A DNA stretch of 64,000 nucleotides, taken from contig NZ_RCZD01000003.1 in NCBI RefSeq assembly GCF_006438725.1, forward strand, positions 124,001 through 188,000, written 5' to 3'. The translations under genes were made by a program, and so were the position numbers. Shown piece after piece: positions 32,512 to 42,308 of this stretch (its first letter is position 1; each line of letters starts with the position of its first letter). Source of the stretch: Ewingella americana. Lineage in GTDB: Bacteria; Pseudomonadota; Gammaproteobacteria; Enterobacterales; Enterobacteriaceae. Under the pieces are notes generated by a model. The model made no database searches. It was not told where the DNA came from and saw only the letters and a list, made by a program, of their open reading frames with translations.

Positions 32512-34757
32512 CAGACTTTATGAATAAATTCTTTTCCTGGCGCGAGTTTAGCCGCCAATGGTGGGGGTTACCGGTGCTTTGCGCATTGGTCTTCATTAAC
32601 CTCGCCTCATGGCTCTCTCCGATTGTTATGTTGCCGGAAGGTCGCACCTACCTCATTTACATGCCTTTGGCCGTTTGTGTTGCCCTGTTGATGGTTTTTG
32701 ACTGGCGGGCGTTGCCGGGTATTGTACTCACGATGTTCATCCGCTATGACCTGCGTATTGGTGCCGAGATGGGCACACTGCTGACGCTGATTTATCTGTT
32801 TTCCCTTGCTGCGGCCTGGGCGGGTTATCGATGGCAGGCAGGTCGCCGTTGGTCGGCTTCATTTGGTTTAATGAGGTTACCGCTTTCCAGAGTGTCTTGG
32901 TTGGTGGTCTTTCTGTCGGTTCTGTTTGTTTTTGTTTTACAGGTTGTGGTTGAGTTGGATCTGCTGCCCGACTATCTGGGTATGGTGACGCGGGATTTCA
33001 TGACGCTGCGCACGCTCATCAACTTACAAGCCATCATGCTGGGTACGTTGCTGAGTGGACATTTATGGTATCTGGTCCTGCGCGTGCTCCGCAAGCCGCG
33101 CTATCTGCGCGTACTGCGGGCTAAGCTGCGCAATCAGCGGGCGCCAGGGGTCAAAGCCCCTGAACTGGCCCTATGGTTTATGATACTTATCTGCATGGTA
33201 GTGATGCTGTGTCTGCGGGGTATCAGCGGCCCGGTCGCAAAAATATTGCTCAGTGATTACACACTGACACTCCTGCTGCCGGTTTTACTGTTTGGTGCTA
33301 TGCGCTACGGTTACCATTTCATCAGCATTGTCTGGACCGTCGCGCTGGTTGTGCTGTTTAACCATTACCGTGGTTTTATCAGTGAAAGCGGCTTTATCCA
33401 TAATCTGGTGTTTGTCTCGGCATTGATGCTGGTGTTCACTCTCAGCCTGTTGATGATGTCGGCGATTTCCTCCCGCCAGCGCCGCTTAATGCAGAAAACC
33501 CGCGATGCCTCGCTGCTGGATCCCATCTTTGGTCTGCCAAATTTGCGTGCTTTTAATCGCGATCTGTCGCGTTATCCGCGCTCTTTGCTGTGTTTTATCC
33601 GCGTTTCTGAGATGGATGTGCTCAGCCGAAATTACGGCATGCAGTTACGTATTCAGTTTAAGCAGCAACTGGCGATTGGCCTCAGGCCTTTGTTACAACC
33701 GGGCGAAAAAGTCTATCACCTTCCCGGTTATGACCTGGTTCTGCGCATGAACTGTGAGGAAACAGAAGAAAAACTCGATCGATTACAACACTACGTGGAC
33801 GATTTTCGTTTGATCTGGAATGGGTTGCCCCTGCATCCGAGGATTGGTTTGGCCTACTGCACGATATTTCCGCCAGTGGAGCATCTGCATATGCTATTGG
33901 GTGAACTCAGCGGTATTGCTGAAGTGTCGTTGACCACCGGCAAACCGGAGTCAAACAAGAGCGATCACAGCCAGGTGCAGAATGAGATCAAAGGCAAAGT
34001 CGATATGCTGCATAACATCCAGCAGGCGCTGGATGAGGATCGTTTTCTGCTGATGGCTCAGCCGATTTCTGGCGTGCGCGGCGACAGCTATCATGAAGTT
34101 TTGATCCGTATGCTGGATGTCGATGGCGACATTTTGATGCCGGATAAATTCCTGCCGGTGGTGCACGAGTTTGGTTTGGCCTATCAATTAGATATGTGGG
34201 TGCTCAAACACACGCTGATGTTTATTCATCAATATCGTGACGTCCTGCCAAGTGCGCGCTTTGCGGTGAATTTCTCGCCTTCGACCCTGTGCCGCCCTGC
34301 GTTCAGTTCCCAGTTCAAAGCGTTGATGAGTGAGTATCAGGTTGAGCCTTACCAGATTGTGCTGGAAGTGACAGAATCCCACCTGTTGCACAACGTGAAA
34401 TACGCTGACTATTCGATGCGCGACTTGCGCAATTATGGCTGCCGTATCGCGATTGATGATTTTGGTACGGGTTATGCCAGCTATGATCGCCTGAAGATGA
34501 TTCAGGCGGATATTCTGAAAATCGACGGCAGTTTCGTGCGCAATATGCTGACTGATCCGCTGGATGCCTATATTGTTCAGTCAATTTGTCAGGTGGCCCG
34601 CATGAAACATCTGTCCATCGTGGCTGAGTATGTGGAAACCGAAGAGCAGCGTCAGGCCTTGCGCGCTCAGGGCGTGGATTATATGCAAGGGTATTTAATT
34701 GGTAAACCTGAGCCGCTGATCACCTTGATTTCCCACCCCGACGGTAGCGCGAAGTAA
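32508..34757 (+). CDS. pdeF: PdeF (YfgF), cyclic-di-GMP phosphodiesterase
   Basis: This 749-residue inner-membrane protein has an N-terminal MASE1-like sensor region with about eight helices (1–320), a degenerate GGDEF domain (the signature site reads LPGYDLVL), and a C-terminal EAL domain. EAL-domain catalytic motifs are kept: EVLIRM, VNFSPSTL, EVTESHL, IDDFGTGYASY, LKIDGSFV and AEYVETEEQ. It should hydrolyse c-di-GMP. It is upstream of and convergent with ppx, as in E. coli. Together with dgcE 2.6 kb away, it gives the window opposing c-di-GMP enzymes. Confidence 0.94.
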   Translation: MTDFMNKFFSWREFSRQWWGLPVLCALVFINLASWLSPIVMLPEGRTYLIYMPLAVCVALLMVFDWRALPGIVLTMFIRYDLRIGAEMGTLLTLIYLFSLAAAWAGYRWQAGRRWSASFGLMRLPLSRVSWLVVFLSVLFVFVLQVVVELDLLPDYLGMVTRDFMTLRTLINLQAIMLGTLLSGHLWYLVLRVLRKPRYLRVLRAKLRNQRAPGVKAPELALWFMILICMVVMLCLRGISGPVAKILLSDYTLTLLLPVLLFGAMRYGYHFISIVWTVALVVLFNHYRGFISESGFIHNLVFVSALMLVFTLSLLMMSAISSRQRRLMQKTRDASLLDPIFGLPNLRAFNRDLSRYPRSLLCFIRVSEMDVLSRNYGMQLRIQFKQQLAIGLRPLLQPGEKVYHLPGYDLVLRMNCEETEEKLDRLQHYVDDFRLIWNGLPLHPRIGLAYCTIFPPVEHLHMLLGELSGIAEVSLTTGKPESNKSDHSQVQNEIKGKVDMLHNIQQALDEDRFLLMAQPISGVRGDSYHEVLIRMLDVDGDILMPDKFLPVVHEFGLAYQLDMWVLKHTLMFIHQYRDVLPSARFAVNFSPSTLCRPAFSSQFKALMSEYQVEPYQIVLEVTESHLLHNVKYADYSMRDLRNYGCRIAIDDFGTGYASYDRLKMIQADILKIDGSFVRNMLTDPLDAYIVQSICQVARMKHLSIVAEYVETEEQRQALRAQGVDYMQGYLIGKPEPLITLISHPDGSAK

Positions 34758-34785
34758 GTTTTTTCATCGTTGGTGATAGCGAAAA

Positions 34786-34834
34786 CGATGCCCATTAAAA
34801 AACCCTCACAAAGAGGGTTTTTTAATGGGCATGA
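34786..34834. terminator. Long bidirectional terminator between pdeF and ppx
   Basis: Perfect 20-base arms, ATGCCCATTAAAAAACCCTC and its complement, surround the five-base loop ACAAA at 34808–34812. The arms contain A6 and T6 tracts, so it should work for both converging genes. The arm length is unusual for a terminator. Confidence 0.88.
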
Positions 34835-34857
34835 GACTTTTTTAATCCGTGGCAGGG

Positions 34858-36408
34858 TTATTCCGCGGAATCATCCTGCTTAGCGTCTTCTTCCTCAATC
34901 ATCAGCTTCCAGCCAGTGACATCATTCCAATAGCTTTGCTCACGTTCGAAATCCAACTGCACCAGGTTATTCTGCGTCAAATAGCCGGCCGGGAAGCGCA
35001 GTGTCCAGTGGTTGTCATCAGTATACAGGCGCAGGGTTTCCGGCGTGGTGGTCGACTGACGCTGATTATTCAGCAAGGCACCGAGGCGCAGCAACTGAAT
35101 AAGCGGCAGGTAATGCTTTTTCTTAAACAGGTTCAGCCGTGGTAACTCTTCCAGTTTTACAGCCTTGCGGTGGAAACGCACCAGCGTCGCCAGCAGCGTC
35201 TGTTGTTCCTGATTGAATCCGGGAAGGTTGGTATTTTGCAGAATATAGGCCGAATGGCGATGCATGCCGCTGTGGTTAATGCTCAGACCCACTTCATGCA
35301 GCATGGAACCGAACTTCAGCAGTGACTCGAGCTGCGGCTGAACCAGTTTTGTGTTTTGCGCCAGCCACTGTGCGTAAAGCAGTTCCGTGGTTTCCAGCAC
35401 CCGACGCGCCTGTTCACGGTCAATATTGTAGTGTTCAGCCAGGCTTTTCGCTGTGCGGGTACGGATATCCTGATGGCGGAATCGGCCTTCCATTTCATAC
35501 AGCACGCCTTCACGCAGTGCGCCATCCGAAAGACTTAACTCTTTGATGGCCAGTGCGTCAAATACGCCGCATAAAATAGCCAGCCCCGGCACAAACACCG
35601 ACTGCCGATCTTCAGATAGCCCTGGCAAACTCAGCGACGAGAAGCTTTTATAATTGAGCACTTCTTCGGTGAGCATTTTCAGCCGTTCAGGGGTGATCAG
35701 CCCATCTTTTTCGCCCATTTCGACCAGAACTTCATAGGTGGCTTTAATCGTTCCCGACGCACCAAGCGCATACTGCCAGCCTTGCAGGCGATACTGCCAG
35801 GCCATTGTCTCCAGCTTTTGTGCCGCAGCCAGTTGTGCGCGCTTGAAGTTGGCGCGACTGATTTCACCTTGCGGAAAGAATTGCTGTGCGAAGCTGACAC
35901 AGCCCATGCGACGGCTTTCTGCCAGCAGCGGTTCGAAATCTTCACCAATCACCAGTTCGGTCGAACCGCCACCGATGTCGATCACCAGTTTGCGGCCTTT
36001 CTCTGGCTGGGTATGTTCAACGCCCATGAATATTAAACGCGCCTCTTCCTGCCCGGAGATGATCTCAATCGGATAGGGGATGACGGCGGCCGCGCGTTTG
36101 AGAAATTCTTCGGTATTTGCCGCCTGACGCAGAGTGTGGGTACCGACGATGGTGACGTTCTCTTCGGCAAAACCCTGCAAACGCTCAGCAAACAGCGCCA
36201 GACAATCCAGACCACGTTGGATTGCCTCTTCACTGAGAACGTTATTGCTGTCGAGGCCGTCGGCCAGATGGACGCGTTGTTTCAGGCGGCCTAACACCTG
36301 CAGCGCGCCATTGACGACGCGGGCGATCACCATATGGAAACTGTTAGACCCAAGGTCAATCGCGGCAATTTCCTGTGGTTTGGCATTCATGGTGTTTTTC
36401 AGGGGCAT
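34858..36408 (-). CDS. ppx: Exopolyphosphatase
   Basis: Ppx removes phosphate from polyphosphate chains and related enzymes hydrolyse pppGpp. The 516-residue product has the actin-like ATPase domains with [14 protein letters not shown] at the start, [43 protein letters not shown], and the HD-like C-terminal part ([21 protein letters not shown]). The length is as in E. coli (513). It starts 21 bp after ppk, the standard ppk-ppx operon. Confidence 0.97.
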   Translation of the reverse strand: MPLKNTMNAKPQEIAAIDLGSNSFHMVIARVVNGALQVLGRLKQRVHLADGLDSNNVLSEEAIQRGLDCLALFAERLQGFAEENVTIVGTHTLRQAANTEEFLKRAAAVIPYPIEIISGQEEARLIFMGVEHTQPEKGRKLVIDIGGGSTELVIGEDFEPLLAESRRMGCVSFAQQFFPQGEISRANFKRAQLAAAQKLETMAWQYRLQGWQYALGASGTIKATYEVLVEMGEKDGLITPERLKMLTEEVLNYKSFSSLSLPGLSEDRQSVFVPGLAILCGVFDALAIKELSLSDGALREGVLYEMEGRFRHQDIRTRTAKSLAEHYNIDREQARRVLETTELLYAQWLAQNTKLVQPQLESLLKFGSMLHEVGLSINHSGMHRHSAYILQNTNLPGFNQEQQTLLATLVRFHRKAVKLEELPRLNLFKKKHYLPLIQLLRLGALLNNQRQSTTTPETLRLYTDDNHWTLRFPAGYLTQNNLVQLDFEREQSYWNDVTGWKLMIEEEDAKQDDSAE

Positions 36409-36429
36409 AATAGGTGGTGCTCCAAAGTG

Positions 36430-38514
36430 TCAGGCCTGATCTTTTTGCTGTTTGTTATTTCCGTACTCACACGCTTTCAGGTATTCATAGATAGCCGATT
36501 GCGCGCGCACCTTACGACGATTTCCGCGTGGAACATAACGATTACTGAGATCTTTATCAATATATCTGGCTTTTACCGTGTCGCTAAACAGCAGTTCAAG
36601 GATGTCCAGCACCCGCTGTTTTAGTTTGGGATCCAGCAGCGCTACCGCCACTTCAATGCGGTAATCAATGTTGCGGGTCATCCAGTCGGCAGAAGAGAGG
36701 AATACTTTCTTGTCGCCCCCGTTTTCAAACACATACACCCGATCATGTTCTAAATAACGGTCAACAATACTGGTCACCTGAATATTTTCGCTCACTCCTG
36801 GTAACTCGGGTACCAGTGAGCACATCCCGCGGATCAGCAGGCGAATTTTCACGCCCACGTTTGAAGCCGCGTACAGTCTGTCAATCAGGCCTTTATCCAC
36901 CAGGTTATTGATTTTTAGCGTGATAGCGCCTTGTTTACCGGTCTGTGCGTTGGCGATCTCCTGATCGATCAGTGCATACAGCATGCTTCTGGAGTTTTGC
37001 GGTGACACCATCAGATGTTCGAAGGTGACCGGCCGGTAAGGGTTCTCGATAAAATTGAACACCCGGCGGACTTCATTGGTGATGCGGCTGTCGGCGGTCA
37101 GCAGGGAGTAGTCGGTATAAAGCCGGGCCGTTTTCTCATTAAAATTGCCGGTCCCTATATGAGCATAGCGGACAATTTCATCCCCTTCGCGGCGTGAGAT
37201 AAGAAACAGCTTGGCGTGAATTTTCAGGCCCGGTGCTGAGAAGATGACATGAACGCCGGCTTCGGTCAGACGCTTGGCCCAGTGGATATTGGCTTCTTCA
37301 TCGAAGCGTGCCTGTAACTCGACTACCACGGTCACTTTTTTGCCGTTGTGCGCGGCGTGGATCATCGATTCAATAATGCGCGAATCTTTCGCCACGCGGT
37401 AAATATTGATCTTGATCGAGAGCACGTTCGGGTCGAAGGAGGCCTGACGCAGCAGTTCGAGCACATGCTCAAAGGTGTAATACGGGTAGTAAAGCAGCAC
37501 GTCCTGCTCGCGGATCGCGGCGAAACCGTTGCGGAATTTATCAAACCACAGGTGGCGCAGGCGCGGCATTGGGCGGTTGACCAGATTGGCTTTCCCCACA
37601 TTCGGAAAACCAATGAAGTCTTTAAAGTTGTGGTAACGGCCGCCTGGGATCACGGAATCGTAGTTAGAAATGCCGAGTTTTTCGCGCAGCAATTCCACCA
37701 TGTCATCCGGCATATCGCGCTGATACACAAACCGCACAGGCTCCGCGGTCAGACGCTGTTTCAGGCTCGAAGACATCAGTTCCAGCAGGCTGGACTCCAT
37801 CTCAGTGACCAGATCGTATTCGGCATCTCGGGTCATTTTCATCGAATACGCATTGAGCTGGTCGTAATCGAAGAAGCCTTTGAAAATATCATCCAGACAG
37901 TAGCGCAGGATGTTATCCAACAAGATCATAGGCTTACGGCGGCGCGGCGCTTCCGGTGGCAGATTAACGAAACGAGGCACTTTGTCTGACGGAATTTCCA
38001 GCAGCGCGTAATGCACCTCTTCACCACGGATAATTTCCACGGCCAGATAGGTGTAGTCGTCTTTCAGAAACTGCACCAGGTTAGTGTCGCGGTTAATCAG
38101 AATCGGGGTGATAAACTGGCGTAAATGATGTCTAAAGTACTGACGAAGCCAGTTCTGTTGATTTTCAGATACCTGGCGTTCATTGATCAGAAAGATCTGG
38201 TTGCGGGCCATTTCCAGCAGCAGGTCGTTATAAAGACCGTCAAACTCCTGGTCAATACGCAACACTTTGGCCTGGATCTTTTTCAGCAGATGGCGCGATG
38301 CACCAATGAAACCTTGTTCTTCGCTGATCAATATCCGGCGCTTAAGGTCAGCAAAACGGACTTTGTAGAATTCATCCAGATTGTTGGAATAGATGCCCAA
38401 AAATCGCATGCGTTCAATCAGGGGATTGCTTTTATCTGCTGCTTCCTGCAAAACGCGTTCATTAAAGGACAGCCAGCTCAGTTCTTTTTCTATATAAAGC
38501 TTTTCCTGACCCAT
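36430..38514 (-). CDS. ppk: Polyphosphate kinase 1
   Basis: Ppk makes polyphosphate from ATP reversibly. From ATG 38514 the product is 694 residues (E. coli 688). It opens with [20 protein letters not shown], has the [11 protein letters not shown]-type region ([19 protein letters not shown]), [18 protein letters not shown], the autophosphorylated His in [14 protein letters not shown] and the second His in [19 protein letters not shown]. It ends in [21 protein letters not shown] half-site (minus strand, 38691–38685) is the only Pho-box-like element upstream and is weak. ppx follows in the operon. Confidence 0.97.
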   Translation of the reverse strand: MGQEKLYIEKELSWLSFNERVLQEAADKSNPLIERMRFLGIYSNNLDEFYKVRFADLKRRILISEEQGFIGASRHLLKKIQAKVLRIDQEFDGLYNDLLLEMARNQIFLINERQVSENQQNWLRQYFRHHLRQFITPILINRDTNLVQFLKDDYTYLAVEIIRGEEVHYALLEIPSDKVPRFVNLPPEAPRRRKPMILLDNILRYCLDDIFKGFFDYDQLNAYSMKMTRDAEYDLVTEMESSLLELMSSSLKQRLTAEPVRFVYQRDMPDDMVELLREKLGISNYDSVIPGGRYHNFKDFIGFPNVGKANLVNRPMPRLRHLWFDKFRNGFAAIREQDVLLYYPYYTFEHVLELLRQASFDPNVLSIKINIYRVAKDSRIIESMIHAAHNGKKVTVVVELQARFDEEANIHWAKRLTEAGVHVIFSAPGLKIHAKLFLISRREGDEIVRYAHIGTGNFNEKTARLYTDYSLLTADSRITNEVRRVFNFIENPYRPVTFEHLMVSPQNSRSMLYALIDQEIANAQTGKQGAITLKINNLVDKGLIDRLYAASNVGVKIRLLIRGMCSLVPELPGVSENIQVTSIVDRYLEHDRVYVFENGGDKKVFLSSADWMTRNIDYRIEVAVALLDPKLKQRVLDILELLFSDTVKARYIDKDLSNRYVPRGNRRKVRAQSAIYEYLKACEYGNNKQQKDQA

Positions 38515-38772
38515 TTTAACCCCATTGAGTAAACTTGAAACCTGGCCCAACATTCAGCGTTATCGCTACAACTGCAGGGAAAACTCTCGTCATTTCCAGC
38601 TCACACCCGAGGGTGCTCGACATATCTCTGATCGAAATCTCTGAGAGAGAGGGGCCTAGTGTCTATGAACAATATTGCGAAAGATTGACAGGAATGTCCA
38701 ACATAAAGCAGAGGTTTAACCGGATAGGGTGATAAGGGCAAAAAACGGGCGGGGAGAAAGGGAGAAAAGTCT

Positions 38773-38832
38773 TACCGGTGAACAAGATATCCTTTCTTAC
38801 CTGGGGTAAAAAAGGGTTCACCGGTATTTTTA
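38773..38832. terminator. Nested hairpin downstream of speG
   Basis: Outer arms TACCGGTGAAC (38773–38783) and GTTCACCGGTA (38816–38826) are perfect complements of 11 bp. Between them lies an inner stem CCTTT-C-TTACC-TGG-GGTAA-AA-AAAGG. TTTTTATAAT follows on the plus strand; on the minus strand it is 47 bp after the speG stop. It may end speG, end an unseen plus-strand transcript, or be a small structured RNA. The rest of 38515–38872 shows no gene. Confidence 0.5.
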
Positions 38833-38872
38833 TAATAACGTTAAATAACGGAAGATCAGTGAATTACTGGCG

Positions 38873-39448
38873 TTAAACGACGCCTGCGCCAATGGGATCA
38901 ACGCGTTTTGCTTCTGTCGGTTTGGTTTTGTACTTCGCCAAAAATTGCGGCTGGAATATGCACATACGAATGGCGCTGCGGTACTCCCCGTTAACGAAGA
39001 ATTCTTGCTTCAACTCGCCTTCCAGTTCAAAGCCTAATTTACTGTAAATATGAATCGCCTTTTGGTTCTCTTTATCGACGATTAAATACAGTTTGTAGAG
39101 GTTGAGGACCGAGAACGCATAGTCCATTGCCAACCGGACAGCATCACCTGCAAAGCCTTTCCCCTGATGGGACGGGTCGATGATGATCTGAAATTCTGCG
39201 CGGCGGTGGATGTGATTAATTTCTACCAACTCGACCAGGCCAACCGGCCCACCTTCAAATTCAATAATAAAGCGGCGTTCACTCTGGTCATGAATATGCT
39301 TGTGGTAGAGGTCTGTCAGTTCGACAAAGGCTTCATAAGGCTCTTCGAACCAGTAACGCATAATGCTGGCGTTGTTATCGAGGCGGTGGACAAACGTCAG
39401 ATCGTCTTTTTCCAGTGGACGCAATCTGATGCGGGTATGACTAGACAT
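38873..39448 (-). CDS. speG: Spermidine N1-acetyltransferase
   Basis: SpeG acetylates spermidine with acetyl-CoA and protects from polyamine excess. The 191-residue GNAT protein has [21 protein letters not shown] at its start, [21 protein letters not shown] (polyamine-binding region), the acetyl-CoA loop [14 protein letters not shown] and [14 protein letters not shown]. Length fits the family (E. coli 186). It stands alone between ppk and purN; in E. coli it is elsewhere, so its placement is a rearrangement. Confidence 0.94.
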   Translation of the reverse strand: MSSHTRIRLRPLEKDDLTFVHRLDNNASIMRYWFEEPYEAFVELTDLYHKHIHDQSERRFIIEFEGGPVGLVELVEINHIHRRAEFQIIIDPSHQGKGFAGDAVRLAMDYAFSVLNLYKLYLIVDKENQKAIHIYSKLGFELEGELKQEFFVNGEYRSAIRMCIFQPQFLAKYKTKPTEAKRVDPIGAGVV

Positions 39449-39601
39449 AAATTTTTCCCGAAAGGTCGTTTATTCGGATTCTTTTTAGAAACTAGGCTCT
39501 TTAAACAGTCCTGTTTTAAGAAAAGGTGGGCACACAAACGACATTCAAACGTGTACCAACTGGGTCATTATAGCGACCAACATGTAAACAAACGTAAACA
39601 A

Positions 39602-39636
39602 AATAAAAACAAAAAACCGGCACATGGCCGGTTTAT
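39602..39636 (-). terminator. Terminator of purMN
   Basis: The stem AAACCGGC-ACATG-GCCGGTTT is followed on the minus strand by TTTTTTGTTTTTATTTTG. It lies 28 bp beyond the purN stop. Confidence 0.88.
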
Positions 39637-39661
39637 AGTGGAATCATCGCTTTTTGCCAGT

Positions 39662-40300
39662 TTAATCGGCTGCGTAACCTTGCTCAGGCAACGGGTTGCC
39701 ATCGAGAAAGGCTTGATTATTTTTCAGCTGCAACCGGCCATCAACAAACCAGCTGATCACCAGCGGGTAGATGCTGTGTTCCTGCGTTTGCACGCGTTCG
39801 ATCAGATCCTGTTCTGTGTCATCACTGAATACCGGTACTTTGGCCTGCAAAATAACCGGCCCACCATCCAGCTGTTCAGTGACAAAATGTACTGAGGTGC
39901 CGTGAGCTTCATCCTGATTGTCAATCGCCTGACGGTGAGTATGTAAACCTGGATATTTCGGCAACAGAGAAGGGTGGATATTCAGCATCCGCCCAGCAAA
40001 GCGCTGAACGAATTCGGCGCTGAGAATGCGCATGTAACCGGCGAGAACCACCAAATCAGGGTTGTAAGCATCGATGGCGTCGGCCAATGCGGCGTCAAAC
40101 GCCGCACGGTCAGCATAAAATTTCACGTCCAGCGCATGGGCAGGAATATCGGCAGACTGTGCCCGTTCCAGCCCGAACGCAGACGCTTTATTACTGAAGA
40201 CGGCGCTGAGTTTCGCGTACACTCGTCCCTGTTGGCAGGCATCAATCAGCGCCTGGAGATTACTCCCTTCGCCGGACACCAAAACCACAATCCTTTTCAT
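39662..40300 (-). CDS. purN: Phosphoribosylglycinamide formyltransferase
   Basis: PurN formylates GAR with 10-formyl-tetrahydrofolate in purine synthesis. From ATG 40300 the product is 212 residues and begins MKRIVVLVSGEGSNLQALI as in the family; the ATG four codons earlier is too close to any ribosome site. Active-site motifs are VVLAGYMRIL, the Asn-His-containing LNIHPSLLPKYPGLHTH, and the Asp loop GTSVHFVTEQLDGGPVI. It is 25 bp after purM in the same operon. Confidence 0.96.
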   Translation of the reverse strand: MKRIVVLVSGEGSNLQALIDACQQGRVYAKLSAVFSNKASAFGLERAQSADIPAHALDVKFYADRAAFDAALADAIDAYNPDLVVLAGYMRILSAEFVQRFAGRMLNIHPSLLPKYPGLHTHRQAIDNQDEAHGTSVHFVTEQLDGGPVILQAKVPVFSDDTEQDLIERVQTQEHSIYPLVISWFVDGRLQLKNNQAFLDGNPLPEQGYAAD

Positions 40301-40325
40301 CTCAACACCCATCTTCTGATCAAAG

Positions 40326-41363
40326 TTACTTAATGATAACGCGTTCTGCGGAGTCAGACCCTTTAATCGTGCCAATTTTCCACGCTTTTTCGCCATTATC
40401 ATTCAGCAGCGCGATGGCTTCGTCTGCCAGTTCAGCAGGCAGGACGACCAGCATACCGACGCCACAGTTAAAGGTACGGTACATTTCATGACGGGTGACG
40501 TTACCGGCTGTTTGCAGCCAGGTGAAGACGTCAGGCCACTGCCAGCTGGCTTCATCAATGATGACTTGAGTATTTTCCGGCAGGACGCGTGGAATATTTT
40601 CCCAGAAACCGCCACCGGTCAGGTGAACAATGCCGTGAACGTCGACGTTTTCGATCAATTTCAGGATCGATTTTACGTAGATTTTGGTCGGAGCCAGCAG
40701 GTGATCGGCCAGGGATTTACCCGCCAGATCGGTGGTTTCAGGATTCGTGTTGCTGACTTCCAGAATCTTGCGTACCAGGGAGTAACCGTTGGAGTGCGGG
40801 CCGCTGGCTGCCAGAGCAATCACCACGTCGCCGTCAGCCACTTTGCTGCCGTCGATAATTTCTGATTTTTCCACCACGCCGACACAAAAACCGGCCACGT
40901 CGTAATCTTCACCGTGATACATGCCCGGCATTTCAGCGGTTTCACCACCGACCAGCGCACAACCAGACTGCTTACAGCCTTCGGCGATACCGGTGATCAC
41001 ACTGGCGGCGATGTCGACGTCCAGTTTGCCGGTCGCATAGTAGTCGAGGAAAAACAGGGGTTCAGCACCCTGAACAATCAGATCATTGACGCACATGGCG
41101 ACCAGGTCAATGCCGATGGTGTCGTGGCGTTTCAGGTCCATAGCCAGACGCAGCTTGGTGCCAACGCCGTCGGTCCCTGAAACTAACACAGGTTCACGAT
41201 ATTTTTGCGGCAGCGCACACAGGGCACCAAAACCCCCCAATCCGCCCATCACTTCAGGACGACGAGTCTGTTTTACTACACCTTTGATGCGGTCTACCAA
41301 TGCGTTACCGGCATCGATATCTACGCCTGCGTCTTTATAGCTGAGAGAGGTTTTGTCGGTCAC
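40326..41363 (-). CDS. purM: Phosphoribosylformylglycinamidine cyclo-ligase (AIR synthetase)
   Basis: PurM closes the imidazole ring of AIR using ATP. The true start is GTG 41363 with GGGGA upstream, giving 345 residues, identical in length to E. coli PurM, which also uses GTG. Motifs: [68 protein letters not shown] and [17 protein letters not shown] PurR box lies 64 bp upstream. It is co-transcribed with purN and divergent from upp. Confidence 0.97.
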   Translation of the reverse strand: MTDKTSLSYKDAGVDIDAGNALVDRIKGVVKQTRRPEVMGGLGGFGALCALPQKYREPVLVSGTDGVGTKLRLAMDLKRHDTIGIDLVAMCVNDLIVQGAEPLFFLDYYATGKLDVDIAASVITGIAEGCKQSGCALVGGETAEMPGMYHGEDYDVAGFCVGVVEKSEIIDGSKVADGDVVIALAASGPHSNGYSLVRKILEVSNTNPETTDLAGKSLADHLLAPTKIYVKSILKLIENVDVHGIVHLTGGGFWENIPRVLPENTQVIIDEASWQWPDVFTWLQTAGNVTRHEMYRTFNCGVGMLVVLPAELADEAIALLNDNGEKAWKIGTIKGSDSAERVIIK

Positions 41364-41426
41364 TGCGAAGTCCCCACGGCGGTTTGGGTTAGTGGTTGAA
41401 ATGAAGCGCCGCAATTCTAACAGCCC

Positions 41427-41442
41427 AGGCAAACGTTTGCGA
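41427..41442. promoter_or_regulatory. PurR operator for purMN
   Basis: AGGCAAACGTTTGCGA matches the PurR consensus ACGCAAACGTTTGCGT in the whole central palindrome GCAAACGTTTGC. It sits between purM and upp, in the position expected for repression of purMN by PurR with hypoxanthine or guanine. Confidence 0.88.
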
Positions 41443-41545
41443 GGGGCACGTGCGGTGTGAGGATGAATCTCCTGTCTATACTCTTTATCAGGATTCTATT
41501 GATGCCGATCAAGCTAATGGCTGTGGCGTTCAAAATAAAAGGCGT

Positions 41546-41568
41546 TATAATCTCGCGATTTTTTTTTG
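41546..41568 (+). promoter_or_regulatory. upp promoter with start-site T run (UTP-sensitive type)
   Basis: A perfect -10 TATAAT (41546–41551) is followed at the start site by GA and nine Ts (41557–41567). In E. coli upp, an equivalent GATTTTTTTT start allows reiterative transcription and UTP-dependent start selection. The same architecture here suggests pyrimidine control of upp-uraA. The -35 region is weak. Confidence 0.7.
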
Positions 41569-41596
41569 CAGCTCAACCACCTTAGGAGAATTAAAA

Positions 41597-42223
41597 ATGA
41601 AGATCGTCGAGGTGAAACACCCGCTAGTGAGACACAAGCTGGGCCTGATGCGTGAAAATGACATCAGCACGAAACGTTTTCGCGAACTGGCTTCTGAGGT
41701 GGGTAGTCTACTGACATATGAAGCAACCGCTGATTTAGAGACTGAGAAGGTCACTATCGAAGGCTGGTGCGGTCCGGTCGAAATCGACCAGATCAAAGGG
41801 AAGAAAATTACCGTTGTACCGATTCTGCGTGCGGGTCTTGGCATGATGGAAGGCGTACTGGAACACGTACCGAGCGCGCGCATCAGCGTCGTCGGTGTGT
41901 ACCGCGATGAAGAAACCTTAAAACCTGTGCCGTATTTCCAGAAACTGGTTTCCAACATTGAAGAACGTCTGGCGCTGGTGGTTGACCCGATGCTGGCAAC
42001 GGGTGGCTCAATGATTGCCACGATCGATCTGCTGAAAAAAGCCGGCTGCCATAACATTAAAGTCCTGGTGCTGGTGGCGGCACCAGAAGGTATCGCCGCA
42101 CTGGAGAAAGCCCATCCAGATGTTGAGCTTTATACTGCCTCCATCGACCAGGGACTCAACGAGCATGGTTACATCATGCCGGGGCTCGGGGATGCGGGTG
42201 ATAAGATATTTGGTACCAAGTAA
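41597..42223 (+). CDS. upp: Uracil phosphoribosyltransferase
   Basis: Upp makes UMP from uracil and PRPP. The 208-residue product from ATG 41597 (AGGAGAA upstream) begins [19 protein letters not shown] and contains [13 protein letters not shown], the PRPP loop [13 protein letters not shown] and the uracil-binding C-terminus [18 protein letters not shown]. It has the same length as in E. coli. It is followed by a terminator-like hairpin and uraA. Confidence 0.98.
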   Translation: MKIVEVKHPLVRHKLGLMRENDISTKRFRELASEVGSLLTYEATADLETEKVTIEGWCGPVEIDQIKGKKITVVPILRAGLGMMEGVLEHVPSARISVVGVYRDEETLKPVPYFQKLVSNIEERLALVVDPMLATGGSMIATIDLLKKAGCHNIKVLVLVAAPEGIAALEKAHPDVELYTASIDQGLNEHGYIMPGLGDAGDKIFGTK

Positions 42224-42227
42224 ACAA

Positions 42228-42258
42228 TGAGCCGACTAAATCAGTCGGCTTTTTTTTG
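42228..42258 (+). terminator. Terminator or attenuator between upp and uraA
   Basis: AGCCGACT-AAATC-AGTCGGCT is followed by eight Ts. Since uraA usually belongs to the upp transcript, it may act as a partial terminator. Confidence 0.82.
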
Positions 42259-42308
42259 GTTTTGTTTTACCCGTCATACTTCAATAAAACTTCACAGAGG
42301 ATCAATCC

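Noticed and set aside
37348-37989. A 213-codon plus-strand frame inside ppk
   Set aside because: Antisense to the ppk catalytic region; no recognisable domain.
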